Positions 44,727-54,232 of a DNA stretch of 64,000 nt are shown piece by piece. The DNA is from Prolixibacter bellariivorans ATCC BAA-1284. Its GTDB lineage: Bacteria > Bacteroidota > Bacteroidia > Bacteroidales > Prolixibacteraceae. Every line of letters begins with the position of its first letter. Positions within the stretch are counted from its first letter, which is position 1. Below the pieces are notes generated by a model that was given only the letters and a program-made list of their open reading frames with translations, had not been told where the DNA came from and made no database searches. Location: contig NZ_JHXO01000005.1 in the NCBI RefSeq assembly GCF_000621705.1, positions 248,001 through 312,000 of the forward strand, written 5' to 3'. The position numbers and the translations under genes are program-made.

Positions 44727-45482
44727 CTACCTATCCATCCACCGCTTAAATTCCGGAACACGATCACGGCTTACCACGAACATTTCCTGTGGTTTTTCGT
44801 CCGTAATGCGCAATTGCAAACGGCTAGAAGAATAAGCAATCATCTCTTCTACGCTATTAATGTGAATCAGACAATTGCGGTTAATCCGGAAGAATTCCGA
44901 AGGATCGAGCAGCTTTTGAACATGGTCGAGTGAAAATTCCAATGCGAATGCCTGTCCGTCGATGCTTTGCAGAAAAACGTTTCCTTCTCTGCTGAAGATA
45001 TACTTAATCTGGTTGACGGATACCGATTTGTATCGATTCCCGATTTTCAGCAGGAAACGTGATTTGTATGCCGGTGAAAATTCCTGTAAAAGATGTTGAT
45101 ATTCTGCCTGTCCATGATTGTGTTTCTCATGGATAGCGCGGTACTTGGACAGCGCTTTTTCCAGATCTTTCTGGTTGACTGGTTTTAGCAAGTAATCGAT
45201 GCTGTTGACTTTGAATGCCCGGATGGCATACTCGTCGTAGGCCGTGGTGAAAATTACCGGAGCGGTTACTTTGACTGTATCAAAGATTTCGAAGCATAGC
45301 CCATCATCAAGATGAATGTCCATCAGGATTAAATCAGGTTCACCGCGCTCCTGCAGCCAATTCACCGTTTCTTCCACGGTTTCGGTTATCGCGACCAAAT
45401 CAGCATCAGGAGCCGTCTGTTTTAGTAGCCGGGTCATTTTCTGTGCCGCCGGCTTCTCATCTTCTACTAATAATACGTTCAT
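44727..45482 (-). CDS. LytTR-family response regulator
   Basis: A 251-residue response regulator. The receiver phosphorylation Asp is in LILMDIHLDDGLCFEIF, with the Lys in DYLLKPVNQKDL. The C-terminal LytTR DNA-binding domain follows (KYIFSREGNVFLQSIDGQ, FFRINRNCLIHINSVEEM). It overlaps the start of the kinase gene by 4 bp and is the partner of that kinase. Confidence 0.94.
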   Translation of the reverse strand: MNVLLVEDEKPAAQKMTRLLKQTAPDADLVAITETVEETVNWLQERGEPDLILMDIHLDDGLCFEIFDTVKVTAPVIFTTAYDEYAIRAFKVNSIDYLLKPVNQKDLEKALSKYRAIHEKHNHGQAEYQHLLQEFSPAYKSRFLLKIGNRYKSVSVNQIKYIFSREGNVFLQSIDGQAFALEFSLDHVQKLLDPSEFFRINRNCLIHINSVEEMIAYSSSRLQLRITDEKPQEMFVVSRDRVPEFKRWMDR

Positions 45483-46525
45483 TGCATCAAAGGTATTTTT
45501 ACAGTGAAGGTTTCCCGGTTATCTTCAATGATTAACTCTTTTCCGGTTGAAAGCCGGACTCGTTCCGCAAGATTCTTTAAGCCCGTGCCCACCGAATGCG
45601 GAAGTGTGGCCATGGGCTGTTTATTATTTGATACAGCAATCGATTTGTCCTCCAATACCAGGTTTATTTGCAGAGGATTTTCGCGGGTGGCCATATTGTG
45701 TTTCAGCGCATTTTCGATGAGTAATTGCAGAGAAACCGGAAGAATGGTGTGTCCGTCCGTATCCGGAATATTGATGTTCAGATCTATTTTATTCTCATCG
45801 CGAATTTTGTGCAGGTAAAAGTAATCCTCGATAAACGCCAGCTCTTCACTCAATGATACAGTGTCTTTGGAGCTGTTTTCGAGGATGTAGCGATAGATTT
45901 GAGCCAGTTTATCGGTAAATTGTTCGGCCAGCTCCGGATTGGTATTGACCAATGAAGATAAGGTGTTCAGACTATTGAACAGAAAATGTGGATTGACCTG
46001 ATTCTTCAACGTCTGATTCTGAAAAATGAGATTTTCCTCTCTTAATTTCTGTTCACGTTTCATGGCATCATTCCACTGGATATAAAAGAAGATAAGGGTA
46101 CCGCCCAGCAATCCGAAGTTGGTTCCAATTAACCAACCTTTCAATTCCTGATGAATAAGATGTGGAAACAATCCACTGAGGGAATCTCCGTGCCAAAGAA
46201 ATAATCCAGCCGTTACCAGTGTGAAAATGATGGCGGCAGCAACGAAACAGATCAAGTAGAACCAGATAAAACGCTTCAGTATTTTGCGGGTTACATCTTT
46301 GCCTGATTCTCCGGGAAGAGAACGGAAAAGGCTAACTCCTAGCCATGTAAAGAATTCGACCTGCAGCAGTATCAAAATGAATCCGACGATATGTCCCTCG
46401 GAAAATACTGGTGAGCTTTGCAACAGGGATACTATGAGAATGAGTGCAGCGGATACGGATATCAACTTGATGTGGTATCCCAGCGTATCAGGGCGGAAAA
46501 AACTTCTTTTATACTGGCGTTTCAT
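45479..46525 (-). CDS. LytS-type sensor histidine kinase
   Basis: A 348-residue kinase with four hydrophobic segments in the first 160 residues. The His_kinase (PF06580-type) motif is NPHFLFNSLNTLSSLV, and the ATPase domain shows the N box LLIENALKHN and a G box VGTGLKNLAERV. No extracytoplasmic sensor domain is evident, so the ligand is sensed in or near the membrane. It is translationally coupled to the regulator gene downstream. Confidence 0.93.
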   Translation of the reverse strand: MKRQYKRSFFRPDTLGYHIKLISVSAALILIVSLLQSSPVFSEGHIVGFILILLQVEFFTWLGVSLFRSLPGESGKDVTRKILKRFIWFYLICFVAAAIIFTLVTAGLFLWHGDSLSGLFPHLIHQELKGWLIGTNFGLLGGTLIFFYIQWNDAMKREQKLREENLIFQNQTLKNQVNPHFLFNSLNTLSSLVNTNPELAEQFTDKLAQIYRYILENSSKDTVSLSEELAFIEDYFYLHKIRDENKIDLNINIPDTDGHTILPVSLQLLIENALKHNMATRENPLQINLVLEDKSIAVSNNKQPMATLPHSVGTGLKNLAERVRLSTGKELIIEDNRETFTVKIPLMQ

Positions 46526-46596
46526 GGCTTTGTTGGTTTTGTTAGCCGGATGAATCGAATGGCTTGCAATCGTTTCATCCGGCTAAAAGTTACAAA

Positions 46597-47568
46597 TTAT
46601 TTGGCTGAGAGAATTTCCGGTTTGGCAATGTTCCGTATAACGGAATGACGAACAGTGACTGATGATACGGGATCGTGCGGAGCCGGAAGTTTGGTCTGGG
46701 CTACCACCACTTCTTCCATCTCGACATGGCTAATCCAGTGGGTTTTCAGGTTGACGTACAAATCACCCCAGTAGTGCGAGCTTCCGCGGGTTTTTATCGC
46801 AAAGCCGGGAGCTGGTTCCATGTTCATCACGAAGTGGCTGTCGCCTGAATCGAACCCGACCAATGCCAGCGGCGTATCTTTTTCTTTTGACAGGCCTTTG
46901 AAGGTTAACGTGATTTCCCCGTTGGTGAATGTAGAGCCTTTGCCCACAGTACTGCCCAAATCGACCGGTGGTTGAGAATGGGCTGCATAATGGACAATTT
47001 TGTCATTGATTTTATGCAAATCCCCGATGCTTTTCCCTGCCGGAGATGGACCTCCAAACACATCGCAAAACGAATGAAAATCGATGAATGTGTTGTACAC
47101 AAAGTACGATTGATTGGCCGCCAATGCTTGACCGTTAGCGTCGGTTAGATTTTCAAACTTTGCATGGTCAATGCCCAGTACCTGGCCTTTATTGTCAGAA
47201 CCTTCCGTTGGATTGAAAAGGTATGTCCATCCTTTCAGCGCCGGAATAGTGACGATTTGATTACTGTCCTTTTGAACGGCAAACTGCAAACAGGTGTAGG
47301 TATCTCCGTTTTTCCCGGTTAATCCTGAAGGTTCGCATTTCAGGTCGAGTATATACGTCTCTCTTCCGGTTTCCTTGCCGTCCGGCGCACGGTTTGTTAA
47401 CACAGTTTTCATATGAAAATACTGCACTTTAGCGGTGCGCTGAGCTGCCAGATTATATGTTCCGGCCAAGTTTTCGGTTAACGGCTGTGCTATTACATGC
47501 TGTCCTGAACCGAAAGTAAGCATTAGCATCATGGTGCTGAATTGATAAATAAAGTTTGATTTTTTCAT
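46597..47568 (-). CDS. Secreted protein of unknown function
   Basis: A 323-residue product with an N-terminal signal (MKKSNFIYQFSTMMLMLTFG, cleavage near VIAQP). It has few Cys (in LDLKCEP, YTCLQ, SFCDVFGG) and mostly beta-type sequence with HYWGDLYVNLKTHWISH near the C-terminus. No family is recognised. The gene precedes the LytS/LytT pair on the same strand by 70 bp and could belong to the same regulon. Confidence 0.6.
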   Translation of the reverse strand: MKKSNFIYQFSTMMLMLTFGSGQHVIAQPLTENLAGTYNLAAQRTAKVQYFHMKTVLTNRAPDGKETGRETYILDLKCEPSGLTGKNGDTYTCLQFAVQKDSNQIVTIPALKGWTYLFNPTEGSDNKGQVLGIDHAKFENLTDANGQALAANQSYFVYNTFIDFHSFCDVFGGPSPAGKSIGDLHKINDKIVHYAAHSQPPVDLGSTVGKGSTFTNGEITLTFKGLSKEKDTPLALVGFDSGDSHFVMNMEPAPGFAIKTRGSSHYWGDLYVNLKTHWISHVEMEEVVVAQTKLPAPHDPVSSVTVRHSVIRNIAKPEILSAK

Positions 47569-47779
47569 GGCTTCTTTTTCAATGGTTTACTCAAAGTAAC
47601 GACCGGAATCACGCGAAAAAAAGAAAAAGAAGCCGGGTGGGAGAATCCTCTCCATGAGTCGTTGTTTTTTTTCGGTGAACCGGAATTGTTCTTTGCGATG
47701 AAATAGGACTGTTGTGGAAAACTATCGTGCGGAAATCCCTTCTGTTTTCAGTAAATTTGGGTTCCTTAATTCAATCTAA

Positions 47780-49912
47780 ATGGATACGAAATTCAATCAT
47801 ATTATCGCCGAAAGGCTGAATATCAGTGAACGTCAGGTTCGAAATACCGTTTCATTGCTCGAAGAAGGGGCTACGGTTCCGTTTATTTCCCGTTACCGAA
47901 AAGAAGCGACCAATAGCCTGGATGAAGTAGCTGTTGGTAACATCAAGGAGGAAATGGAGAAGTTGGTCGAGCTGGATAAACGTAAGGCGACCATTCTGAA
48001 AACCATTGAGGAGCAGGAACAATTAACTCCGGAACTTCAGCAGAAAATTGAGCAATGCCTCGATCCGAATGAGTTGGAAGACATTTATCTGCCTTATAAA
48101 CCCAAGCGTCGGACACGTGCCACCATTGCGCGGGAAAAAGGACTTGAGCCGCTGGCGAAGATTGTGATGAAGCAGTTTGAGAACGATCCGGAAGGACGTG
48201 CCGGGCGCTTCCTATCGGATGAAGTCCCTACCGTTGAGGACGCGTTGGCTGGAGCCCGTGATATCATCGCTGAATGGGTGAACGAGAATCCCGCAGCCCG
48301 GAACATTGTACGGAATATTTTCGCGCGGGATGGCGTGATTCGTTCCCGTTTGGTGAAAGGCAAGGCGGAGGACGGTATCAAATACCGGGATTATTTTGAG
48401 TGGGAAGAACCTCTGAAACGCTGTCCGTCGCACCGGATGCTGGCTATGCGTCGTGGAGAGAAGGAAGGATTTCTGAAACTGAGCATTTCACCCGATGAAG
48501 ACCGTGTAATGGAGCGTTTGGAGCGGCTTTTTGTAAAAGGACGTAATGCCAGCGCCGATCAGGTTTCTCTTGCGGTGAAGGATAGCTATAAACGTTTGCT
48601 GGCACCCTCCATCGAAACCGAATTCTTTAATTCCTCGAAAGAGGAAGCCGATACAGAAGCGATTAATGTATTTGCTGAGAACCTGCGCCAATTGTTGCTT
48701 TCTGCACCGCTTGGACAAAAACGCGTGCTGGCGGTTGACCCGGGATACCGGACCGGTTGCAAGGTGGTTTGCCTCGATGCGCAGGGAAATCTGTTGCACA
48801 ACGAAACGATTTATCCGCATCCGCCACAATCGGAAGTGAAACAATCGAAAAAGAAACTCTCAGCATTGGTCAGTACCTATAAAATTGAAGCTATTGCCAT
48901 TGGAAACGGAACTGCCAGCCGCGAAACAGAGCATTTCGTGAAGAATACCCACTATGATCGCGATTTGCAGGTTTTTGTCGTCAGTGAAGATGGTGCCTCC
49001 ATTTATTCCGCATCGAAAGTGGCGCGTGAAGAGTTTCCGCAATATGATGTGACGGTTCGTGGTTCGGTATCCATCGGTCGTCGTTTGATGGACCCGCTGG
49101 CCGAGTTGGTGAAGATTGAGCCGAAATCCATTGGAGTGGGGCAGTACCAGCACGATGTTGACCAAAAGCAATTGCAGAAAAGTCTGGATTCGGTGGTGGA
49201 GTCGTGTGTGAACCTGGTGGGTGTGAATGTGAATACCGCCAGCAAACATTTGCTGACTTACGTTTCCGGTTTGGGGGCTACGCTGGCGCAGAATATTGTC
49301 GATTACCGGAAGGAAAACGGACCGTTTGCTTCGCGTGAAGCGTTGAAGACCGTTCCCCGGATGGGCCCCAAAGCATACGAACAAGGTGCCGGTTTCCTGC
49401 GTATCCCGGACGCTGCGAATCCGCTGGACAACTCGGCTGTACACCCGGAGCGATATTCGTTGGTGCAAAAAATGGCGAAAGACCTGGGCAAGCAGGTAAC
49501 CGATTTGGTGGCGAGTGAGGAGCTAAGGAAATCGATAGATTTAAACCGATACGTGAACGATGAGGTGGGATTGCCCACGCTAACTGATATTATCGCTGAA
49601 TTGGCTAAGCCAGGACGAGATCCGCGTTCCGGAATCAAGGTCTTTGAATTTGCCGATGGTATTTTCTCCATTAATGATTTGCAGCCGGGAATGGTGCTTC
49701 CGGGTATCGTGACTAACATGACGAAGTTTGGTTGCTTTGTGGATGTTGGGGTGAAACAGGATGGCTTGGTGCACATCAGTGAACTGGCCGACCGGTTTAT
49801 CAGTGATCCGAATGAGGTGGTGAAATTGCACCAGCATGTGATGGTGAAAGTATTGGAGGTCGATATTCCGCGGAAGCGCATTTCTCTTTCGCTTAAACAA
49901 GCTGACAGATAG
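47780..49912 (+). CDS. tex: Tex family RNA-binding transcription accessory protein
   Basis: A 710-residue Tex protein. It has the Tex N-terminal region (VPFISRYRKEATNSLDEV), the YqgF RNase H-like domain (LAVDPGYRTGCKVVCLDA, AIGNGTASRETE), tandem helix-hairpin-helix elements (GLGATLAQNIVDYRKENG, MGPKAYEQGAGFLRI) and a C-terminal S1 domain (VTNMTKFGCFVDVGVKQDGL). Order and length are normal. Tex binds nucleic acid and supports transcription fitness; a precise mechanism is unsettled. Confidence 0.97.
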   Translation: MDTKFNHIIAERLNISERQVRNTVSLLEEGATVPFISRYRKEATNSLDEVAVGNIKEEMEKLVELDKRKATILKTIEEQEQLTPELQQKIEQCLDPNELEDIYLPYKPKRRTRATIAREKGLEPLAKIVMKQFENDPEGRAGRFLSDEVPTVEDALAGARDIIAEWVNENPAARNIVRNIFARDGVIRSRLVKGKAEDGIKYRDYFEWEEPLKRCPSHRMLAMRRGEKEGFLKLSISPDEDRVMERLERLFVKGRNASADQVSLAVKDSYKRLLAPSIETEFFNSSKEEADTEAINVFAENLRQLLLSAPLGQKRVLAVDPGYRTGCKVVCLDAQGNLLHNETIYPHPPQSEVKQSKKKLSALVSTYKIEAIAIGNGTASRETEHFVKNTHYDRDLQVFVVSEDGASIYSASKVAREEFPQYDVTVRGSVSIGRRLMDPLAELVKIEPKSIGVGQYQHDVDQKQLQKSLDSVVESCVNLVGVNVNTASKHLLTYVSGLGATLAQNIVDYRKENGPFASREALKTVPRMGPKAYEQGAGFLRIPDAANPLDNSAVHPERYSLVQKMAKDLGKQVTDLVASEELRKSIDLNRYVNDEVGLPTLTDIIAELAKPGRDPRSGIKVFEFADGIFSINDLQPGMVLPGIVTNMTKFGCFVDVGVKQDGLVHISELADRFISDPNEVVKLHQHVMVKVLEVDIPRKRISLSLKQADR

Positions 49913-49943
49913 GCAAAAAGCAGGAGATTACTAGTTCAAAATA

Positions 49944-49969
49944 AGAGGCAGACCGCCAGATCTGCCTCT
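49944..49969. terminator. Stem-loop between convergent tex and the curlin gene
   Basis: AGAGGCAGA (49944-49952) and TCTGCCTCT (49961-49969) are exact complements. The plus side lacks a T run; on the minus side TATTTTG follows, so it may end transcription from the right better than from the left. Confidence 0.6.
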
Positions 49970-50030
49970 CCTCACCCAAATTACGATATTTAAAATTTGC
50001 AAGACTGTTTAGCTTATTCCTTGCATCGCA

Positions 50031-51221
50031 TTAATTCATGGTTATCGTCGGAATTATTACGCCGGCAACATTAGGTCTACCCTGCAGAATCAGCGCTTCA
50101 TTCCGGCTTCCATCCTGATAGATATAGCTTTTGTTATAGTTCCCTGTGGACATTTCAATGGCAATATTTTGACTGCCGCTTTGTTTAATGCCCATGAATG
50201 TGTAGTCACCTTTATTGACCTGCCGGGCAATGTTGGTACTACCATTTTGCTCAATTCCCAGTTGAATATTATCCCCTTCGGAATACTGCAACGCGTTGTT
50301 GGAATTACCTTCCTGCAGGATGATTGCTCCGGCTTTGATGGTCGGGTCATTTGAAACACCCTTCAGGATACTGTAAGCAAAGTTGGTTTTACCTCGTTGT
50401 GAAATGTATGCGATCAAACCTCTTACGTTACCATGCAAATCACCTGAAGTAATGTTGATATAGGCCTGCCCGGAATTACCCCGCTGGTCAATTTTTGCCA
50501 TGTTTTTGTCGCCGGTAATCAGAATTCCCGCTGTTCCGGTTTTTCCCCGTTGTTCAATCATGGCTTTGTTCTTATCGCCATTGATGTGTATTCCCGGGGC
50601 TATCAGTGCAAACGAAAAACTTGCTGGTGTGATAACCAATTCGTTCCCGCAGGCCAGCTCGATGTTGTTCAGGCATTGTGTGGAACTCCATCCCGACGGA
50701 TCTCCGTTAGGTAGGATGACGGAAAAGCCATGACAGGGATCGGTTGTGGTTTCGTAGGACGAACCGGCGATGCCACCATTGCCTTTTTGCATGATGTAGG
50801 CATCGTTGTCGTTTCCGTTGATAACGATGGAAGCAAGACCATTATGCACCTCTTCCTGGTTGATGAGTGCATGGTTGTTGACTCCAATTTGCATGACGTA
50901 GGCATAATTGTTGCCTTGTCCGCCACCTTCTTCGCCTTCTTCATGACCACCGGAGCCACCACTTCCGCCGTCGTGATTGCCTCCGGAGCCTCCTTCGTGC
51001 TCACCACCTTCGTCTTCACCTTCTTCACCATTTTCATGGTTGCCACTATTACCTTGGTTTCCCTGATTGCCAGAGTTGCCCTGGTTACCATTTCCATTGT
51101 TACCCTGTTGTTGACCGGAATTATTTCCGTTGTTGCCATTGTTTCCGCCGCCTTCATCAGCAATGGCTGAAAGCGACATGCAGATCAACAGGGAAAAGAT
51201 TAGAGTAAAAAGTCGTTTCAT
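50031..51221 (-). CDS. Curlin-repeat secreted protein
   Basis: A 396-residue secreted protein. A signal peptide (MKRLFTLIFSLLICMSLSA) is followed by about 80 residues of low-complexity Gly/Asn/Gln/Glu/His (residues 23-105), and then curlin-like repeats of about 20-25 residues: YVMQIGVNNHALINQ, IVINGNDNDAYIMQKG, MIEQRGKTGTAGI, AKIDQRGNSGQAYI, GIEQNGSTNIARQ and GIKQSGSQNIAIE. Such repeats form amyloid curli-type fibres. An insert with three Cys (DPCHGFSVI, STQCLNN, LACGN) separates the second and third repeat. No csgE/F/G secretion gene is adjacent, so the exporter must be elsewhere. Confidence 0.88.
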   Translation of the reverse strand: MKRLFTLIFSLLICMSLSAIADEGGGNNGNNGNNSGQQQGNNGNGNQGNSGNQGNQGNSGNHENGEEGEDEGGEHEGGSGGNHDGGSGGSGGHEEGEEGGGQGNNYAYVMQIGVNNHALINQEEVHNGLASIVINGNDNDAYIMQKGNGGIAGSSYETTTDPCHGFSVILPNGDPSGWSSTQCLNNIELACGNELVITPASFSFALIAPGIHINGDKNKAMIEQRGKTGTAGILITGDKNMAKIDQRGNSGQAYINITSGDLHGNVRGLIAYISQRGKTNFAYSILKGVSNDPTIKAGAIILQEGNSNNALQYSEGDNIQLGIEQNGSTNIARQVNKGDYTFMGIKQSGSQNIAIEMSTGNYNKSYIYQDGSRNEALILQGRPNVAGVIIPTITMN

Positions 51222-51608
51222 AATTTTACGTTTTAAGATTGGTTAATTGTATTTGGGTTTTGATTGGTTTCATTTTTCTTGAACGCACGAAATTCAGGGT
51301 GTATTTTTCCCGTGAAGGGTGAACACTCCCCTGTATGTTTTCTGTAAGAGATAGTTATGATGATTACTGATCCGGGTGATAAGGGGGAGGTGCTCAGTAA
51401 TACAATTAATTTCGGTTAGTTTACTTAATGAAAATTAAGGAATCTATTTGAGAAAGTCAATAGGTTGGCAATGTGTTCTTTAATGGGAAGTGGTTCCGGA
51501 ATGTGTACAGGAACGATTGTCCGGAACGAAAAAATGATCAATTTAGACAGAACAGAACAATTCCTGCTCCATTAACATGAAGTGAAAAACTGCAGGTAAG
51601 AAGAAGGA
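51222..51608. other. Upstream region of the curlin gene
   Basis: No gene is seen. The stretch holds GTTCCGGA (51493-51500) and TCCGGAAC (51520-51527), a perfect inverted repeat with a 19-base spacer about 275 bp from the curlin start, and a GGGTG...CACTCCCC pair nearer to it. Long regulatory leaders are common for curli-type genes. Confidence 0.4.
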
Positions 51609-51809
51609 TTATTGTTCCGGTACCACAATCCACATAATGATGTATACCAGAATACCGGGAAATCCTGCGGTGAAGATGGTTAACACCACGAACAAAATCC
51701 GGATGATACTAACATCCAGATCGAAATATTCGGCTAACCCTCCGCAAACGCCGGCAATCATTCGATCGGTTCTCGATCGTATCAGTCGTTTAGGTGATTC
51801 GGTTTGCAT
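51609..51809 (-). CDS. PspC-domain small membrane protein
   Basis: A 66-residue PspC domain: RLIRSRTDRMIAGVCGGLAE, YFDLDVSIIRILFVVL and PGILVYIIMWIVVPEQ. One or two membrane helices are present. PspC proteins work in envelope stress, usually with PspA/B; those genes are absent here. It is 11 bp downstream of the next gene and probably co-transcribed with it. Confidence 0.93.
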   Translation of the reverse strand: MQTESPKRLIRSRTDRMIAGVCGGLAEYFDLDVSIIRILFVVLTIFTAGFPGILVYIIMWIVVPEQ

Positions 51810-51820
51810 GATTAGAATAT

Positions 51821-52078
51821 TTAGTCATCATCCTCTTCTTCGTCATACAGCCGCTCCTGGTTTTCCAGCTCCATCTCCATAAAGTCGGCTGCCTGGTCGA
51901 GCAATTCAGAAATCAATTCATCGCTTTCCGGTTTGTCATCGAGCCAGTAAATTTCCTGGTTGGTCCAGAAACCTTCAATGTCGCATTCAACGATAAACCG
52001 GGGTTGTTCGGTGTGGACAATAAAGACATTATCAGGTAACACCTGTGAGTTATCAGCAAATAGAAACTTTGGTAACAT
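51821..52078 (-). CDS. Small acidic protein of unknown function
   Basis: An 85-residue acidic protein (MLPKFLFADNSQVLPDNVFIV, EGFWTNQEIYWLDDKPESDEL, with a very acidic end LYDEEEDDD). A longer frame up to 52138 adds 20 residues without support, so ATG at 52078 is chosen. It resembles a conserved Bacteroidota hypothetical protein encoded beside PspC. Confidence 0.7.
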   Translation of the reverse strand: MLPKFLFADNSQVLPDNVFIVHTEQPRFIVECDIEGFWTNQEIYWLDDKPESDELISELLDQAADFMEMELENQERLYDEEEDDD

Positions 52079-52347
52079 AGTATCTGAATTTGATTGATTA
52101 AAATTCAAATTGACCGGACCAGCCGGAATCCTTACCAAAAGTAAGGATTTTTTGTAAAGGAATCGATGTTCACGTGTTAATCTTCCGTTTTACTCTATTC
52201 TACCGGAATCCCCCCAAAATATTGAGGGTCGGGAAGATATTTCAGCGTTTAAAAACTCATTGTACGATATTTCTTCCTTGATGTTAACAGATTGTGACTT
52301 TTCGTGTGATGTGGCTATTGAATGGGCGGATTAATCAAGACTTAATC

Positions 52348-52377
52348 TTTGATTCCGTCTTAATATTTCTATTTTTG
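52348..52377 (+). promoter_or_regulatory. Bacteroidota-type promoter of the symporter gene
   Basis: TTTG at 52348-52351 and TATTTTTG at 52370-52377 are 18 bp apart, fitting the -33/-7 consensus. The ATG at 52409 is 31 bp downstream. Confidence 0.6.
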
Positions 52378-52408
52378 GAAGCTGTCGCTTAACCCTAAAA
52401 CCTGTTTC

Positions 52409-54100
52409 ATGGAAAAACTGAACGATATTCTTTCCCTAATTGACAGTTATGTAGGCGGTTCGCAATGGTTTGTTTTTTTGCTGTTGGGAACCGGTGTCTT
52501 TTTTACCATTTACCTGAAATTTCCCCAATTCCGATATTTGAAACATTCCCTTCGCATTGTTCGGGGGAAATTCGATAAAGAAGGTGATGAGGGAGATACC
52601 TCCCATTTTCAGGCATTAACAACTGCACTTTCGGGAACTGTTGGAACAGGAAACATTGCCGGTGTAGCTTTGGCTATTCACCTGGGAGGACCAGCCGCCC
52701 TATTCTGGATGCTGGTGACCGCGATGCTGGGTATGACGACCAAGTTTGTGGAGGTTACCTTATCGCATAAATACCGTGAAAAAGCATCGGATGGCAGTAT
52801 TGCCGGCGGACCGATGTATTACATGAAAAACCGGCTAAACATGCGGTGGCTCGCGGTGATTTTTGCCATTGCCACCATTCTTTCTTCATTTGGAACCGGA
52901 AGTTTACCACAGATAAACAGTATCTCCAATTCACTGTTTGCCACCTGGGGAATCAATAAAATATTATCAGGGGCTATTCTGGCTGTTTTACTCGGATTGG
53001 TAATCATTGGTGGTATCAAGCGAATTGCCAAGGTTACATCCAAGCTGGTACCAGCCATGGCACTCATCTATTTTGTTGGGGCTTTTGCGGTTATTTTGTA
53101 TAACTACGAAAATATTATCCCGTCTTTTATTTCCATCTTCCACGATGTATTTTCCGGAACGGCTGCTGTTGGCGGATTCCTGGGAGCAGGCTTTTCGTTT
53201 GCCTTTAACCGGGGAGTAAACCGGGGATTGTTTTCGAACGAGGCTGGTCAGGGGTCAGCCCCGATTGCCCACGCCGCTGCCCGTGCACACGAGCCGGTAT
53301 CGGAAGGGTTGGTTGCGTTGCTGGAACCGTTTATTGACACCATCATTATCTGTTCGCTCACCGGACTGGTATTGTTGTCATCAGGCGTGTGGAACAAGAA
53401 ATATGAGAACCGTTTTCAGGCGGCTGATCTGGAAATATTGGCTAACCCGGTCGATCAGCATAATGCTGCGGAAATAAAAGCATTGCGAAAAGATATGAAC
53501 GGGTTAAGCGATAATCCTGAGTTTCCTCGTTTTACCGGTAACCTGACGGTGAAAGATGGTGTCATCCAGAATAATCTGACCATCATTCATGCACGTTCCA
53601 TTGCCGATCATGTGAAAGTCTACACGCGGGACAATGAACCGTATAATGGGAAAATAGAGGTAGATGACGGGAAGATTCCTGAGCTGGAGGATTATTACCT
53701 CGAAGGAAGATCGCTATTGCACAGTGCGCCGTTAACAACGGTGGCCTTCACGAAAAGTTGGTTCGGCAAGTACGGTAGTTACATTGTGTCTATCGGGCTG
53801 CTGTTGTTTGCCTTTTCTACGGCTATTTCTTGGTCATATTATGGCGGCCGGGCGATGACCTATCTTTTCGGCGTACATACGGTTATTTATTACCGGATTG
53901 TGTACGTTATCGGCTTTTTCCTCGCGTCTTTTGTCGATACGACCATCGTCTGGACATTTTCCGGTATTACCATAGCCATGATGACTATTCCCAACCTGAT
54001 TGGTATTTTATTGCTCCGGAAGGAGATGAAATCGGAGGTCAAGAGTTTTTGGGTGGAATATGCGTCACGTTTTCCCGGAGAAAAAGTCCCGAAAGGGTAA
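52409..54100 (+). CDS. Alanine/glycine:cation symporter (AgcS family)
   Basis: A 563-residue transporter of the Na+/alanine symporter family. Conserved blocks are [20 protein letters not shown] near residue 70, [29 protein letters not shown] near residue 270 and [13 protein letters not shown] near residue 470. About eleven membrane helices are present. An insert of about 105 hydrophilic residues at about 328-435 (beginning [20 protein letters not shown]) is not part of the standard fold. It is also seen in some Bacteroidota relatives as far as I recall, but its role is unknown. Confidence 0.9.
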   Translation: MEKLNDILSLIDSYVGGSQWFVFLLLGTGVFFTIYLKFPQFRYLKHSLRIVRGKFDKEGDEGDTSHFQALTTALSGTVGTGNIAGVALAIHLGGPAALFWMLVTAMLGMTTKFVEVTLSHKYREKASDGSIAGGPMYYMKNRLNMRWLAVIFAIATILSSFGTGSLPQINSISNSLFATWGINKILSGAILAVLLGLVIIGGIKRIAKVTSKLVPAMALIYFVGAFAVILYNYENIIPSFISIFHDVFSGTAAVGGFLGAGFSFAFNRGVNRGLFSNEAGQGSAPIAHAAARAHEPVSEGLVALLEPFIDTIIICSLTGLVLLSSGVWNKKYENRFQAADLEILANPVDQHNAAEIKALRKDMNGLSDNPEFPRFTGNLTVKDGVIQNNLTIIHARSIADHVKVYTRDNEPYNGKIEVDDGKIPELEDYYLEGRSLLHSAPLTTVAFTKSWFGKYGSYIVSIGLLLFAFSTAISWSYYGGRAMTYLFGVHTVIYYRIVYVIGFFLASFVDTTIVWTFSGITIAMMTIPNLIGILLLRKEMKSEVKSFWVEYASRFPGEKVPKG

Positions 54101-54205
54101 AAATAAGTTTTAAGAGATTTCAGGTTGCAAGTTTCTGGTTGAGCTTCGCGGTTTCTTTTGTTGACGCCCCGTTTCATGGGTATCCAATGGAACTTGGAAT
54201 CGTCT

Positions 54206-54228
54206 AAACTCTAACGGTTGGAGTTTTC
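54206..54228. terminator. Weak hairpin between convergent genes
   Basis: AAACTC (54206-54211) pairs with GAGTTT (54221-54226), with AACGGTT in the loop; it lies between the symporter and queA stops. No long T run on the minus side. Weak evidence. Confidence 0.35.
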
Positions 54229-54232
54229 GTAC

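Noticed and set aside
50669..51170. 164- and 146-residue frames on either strand
   Set aside because: They are frame shadows of the low-complexity head of the curlin-repeat gene.
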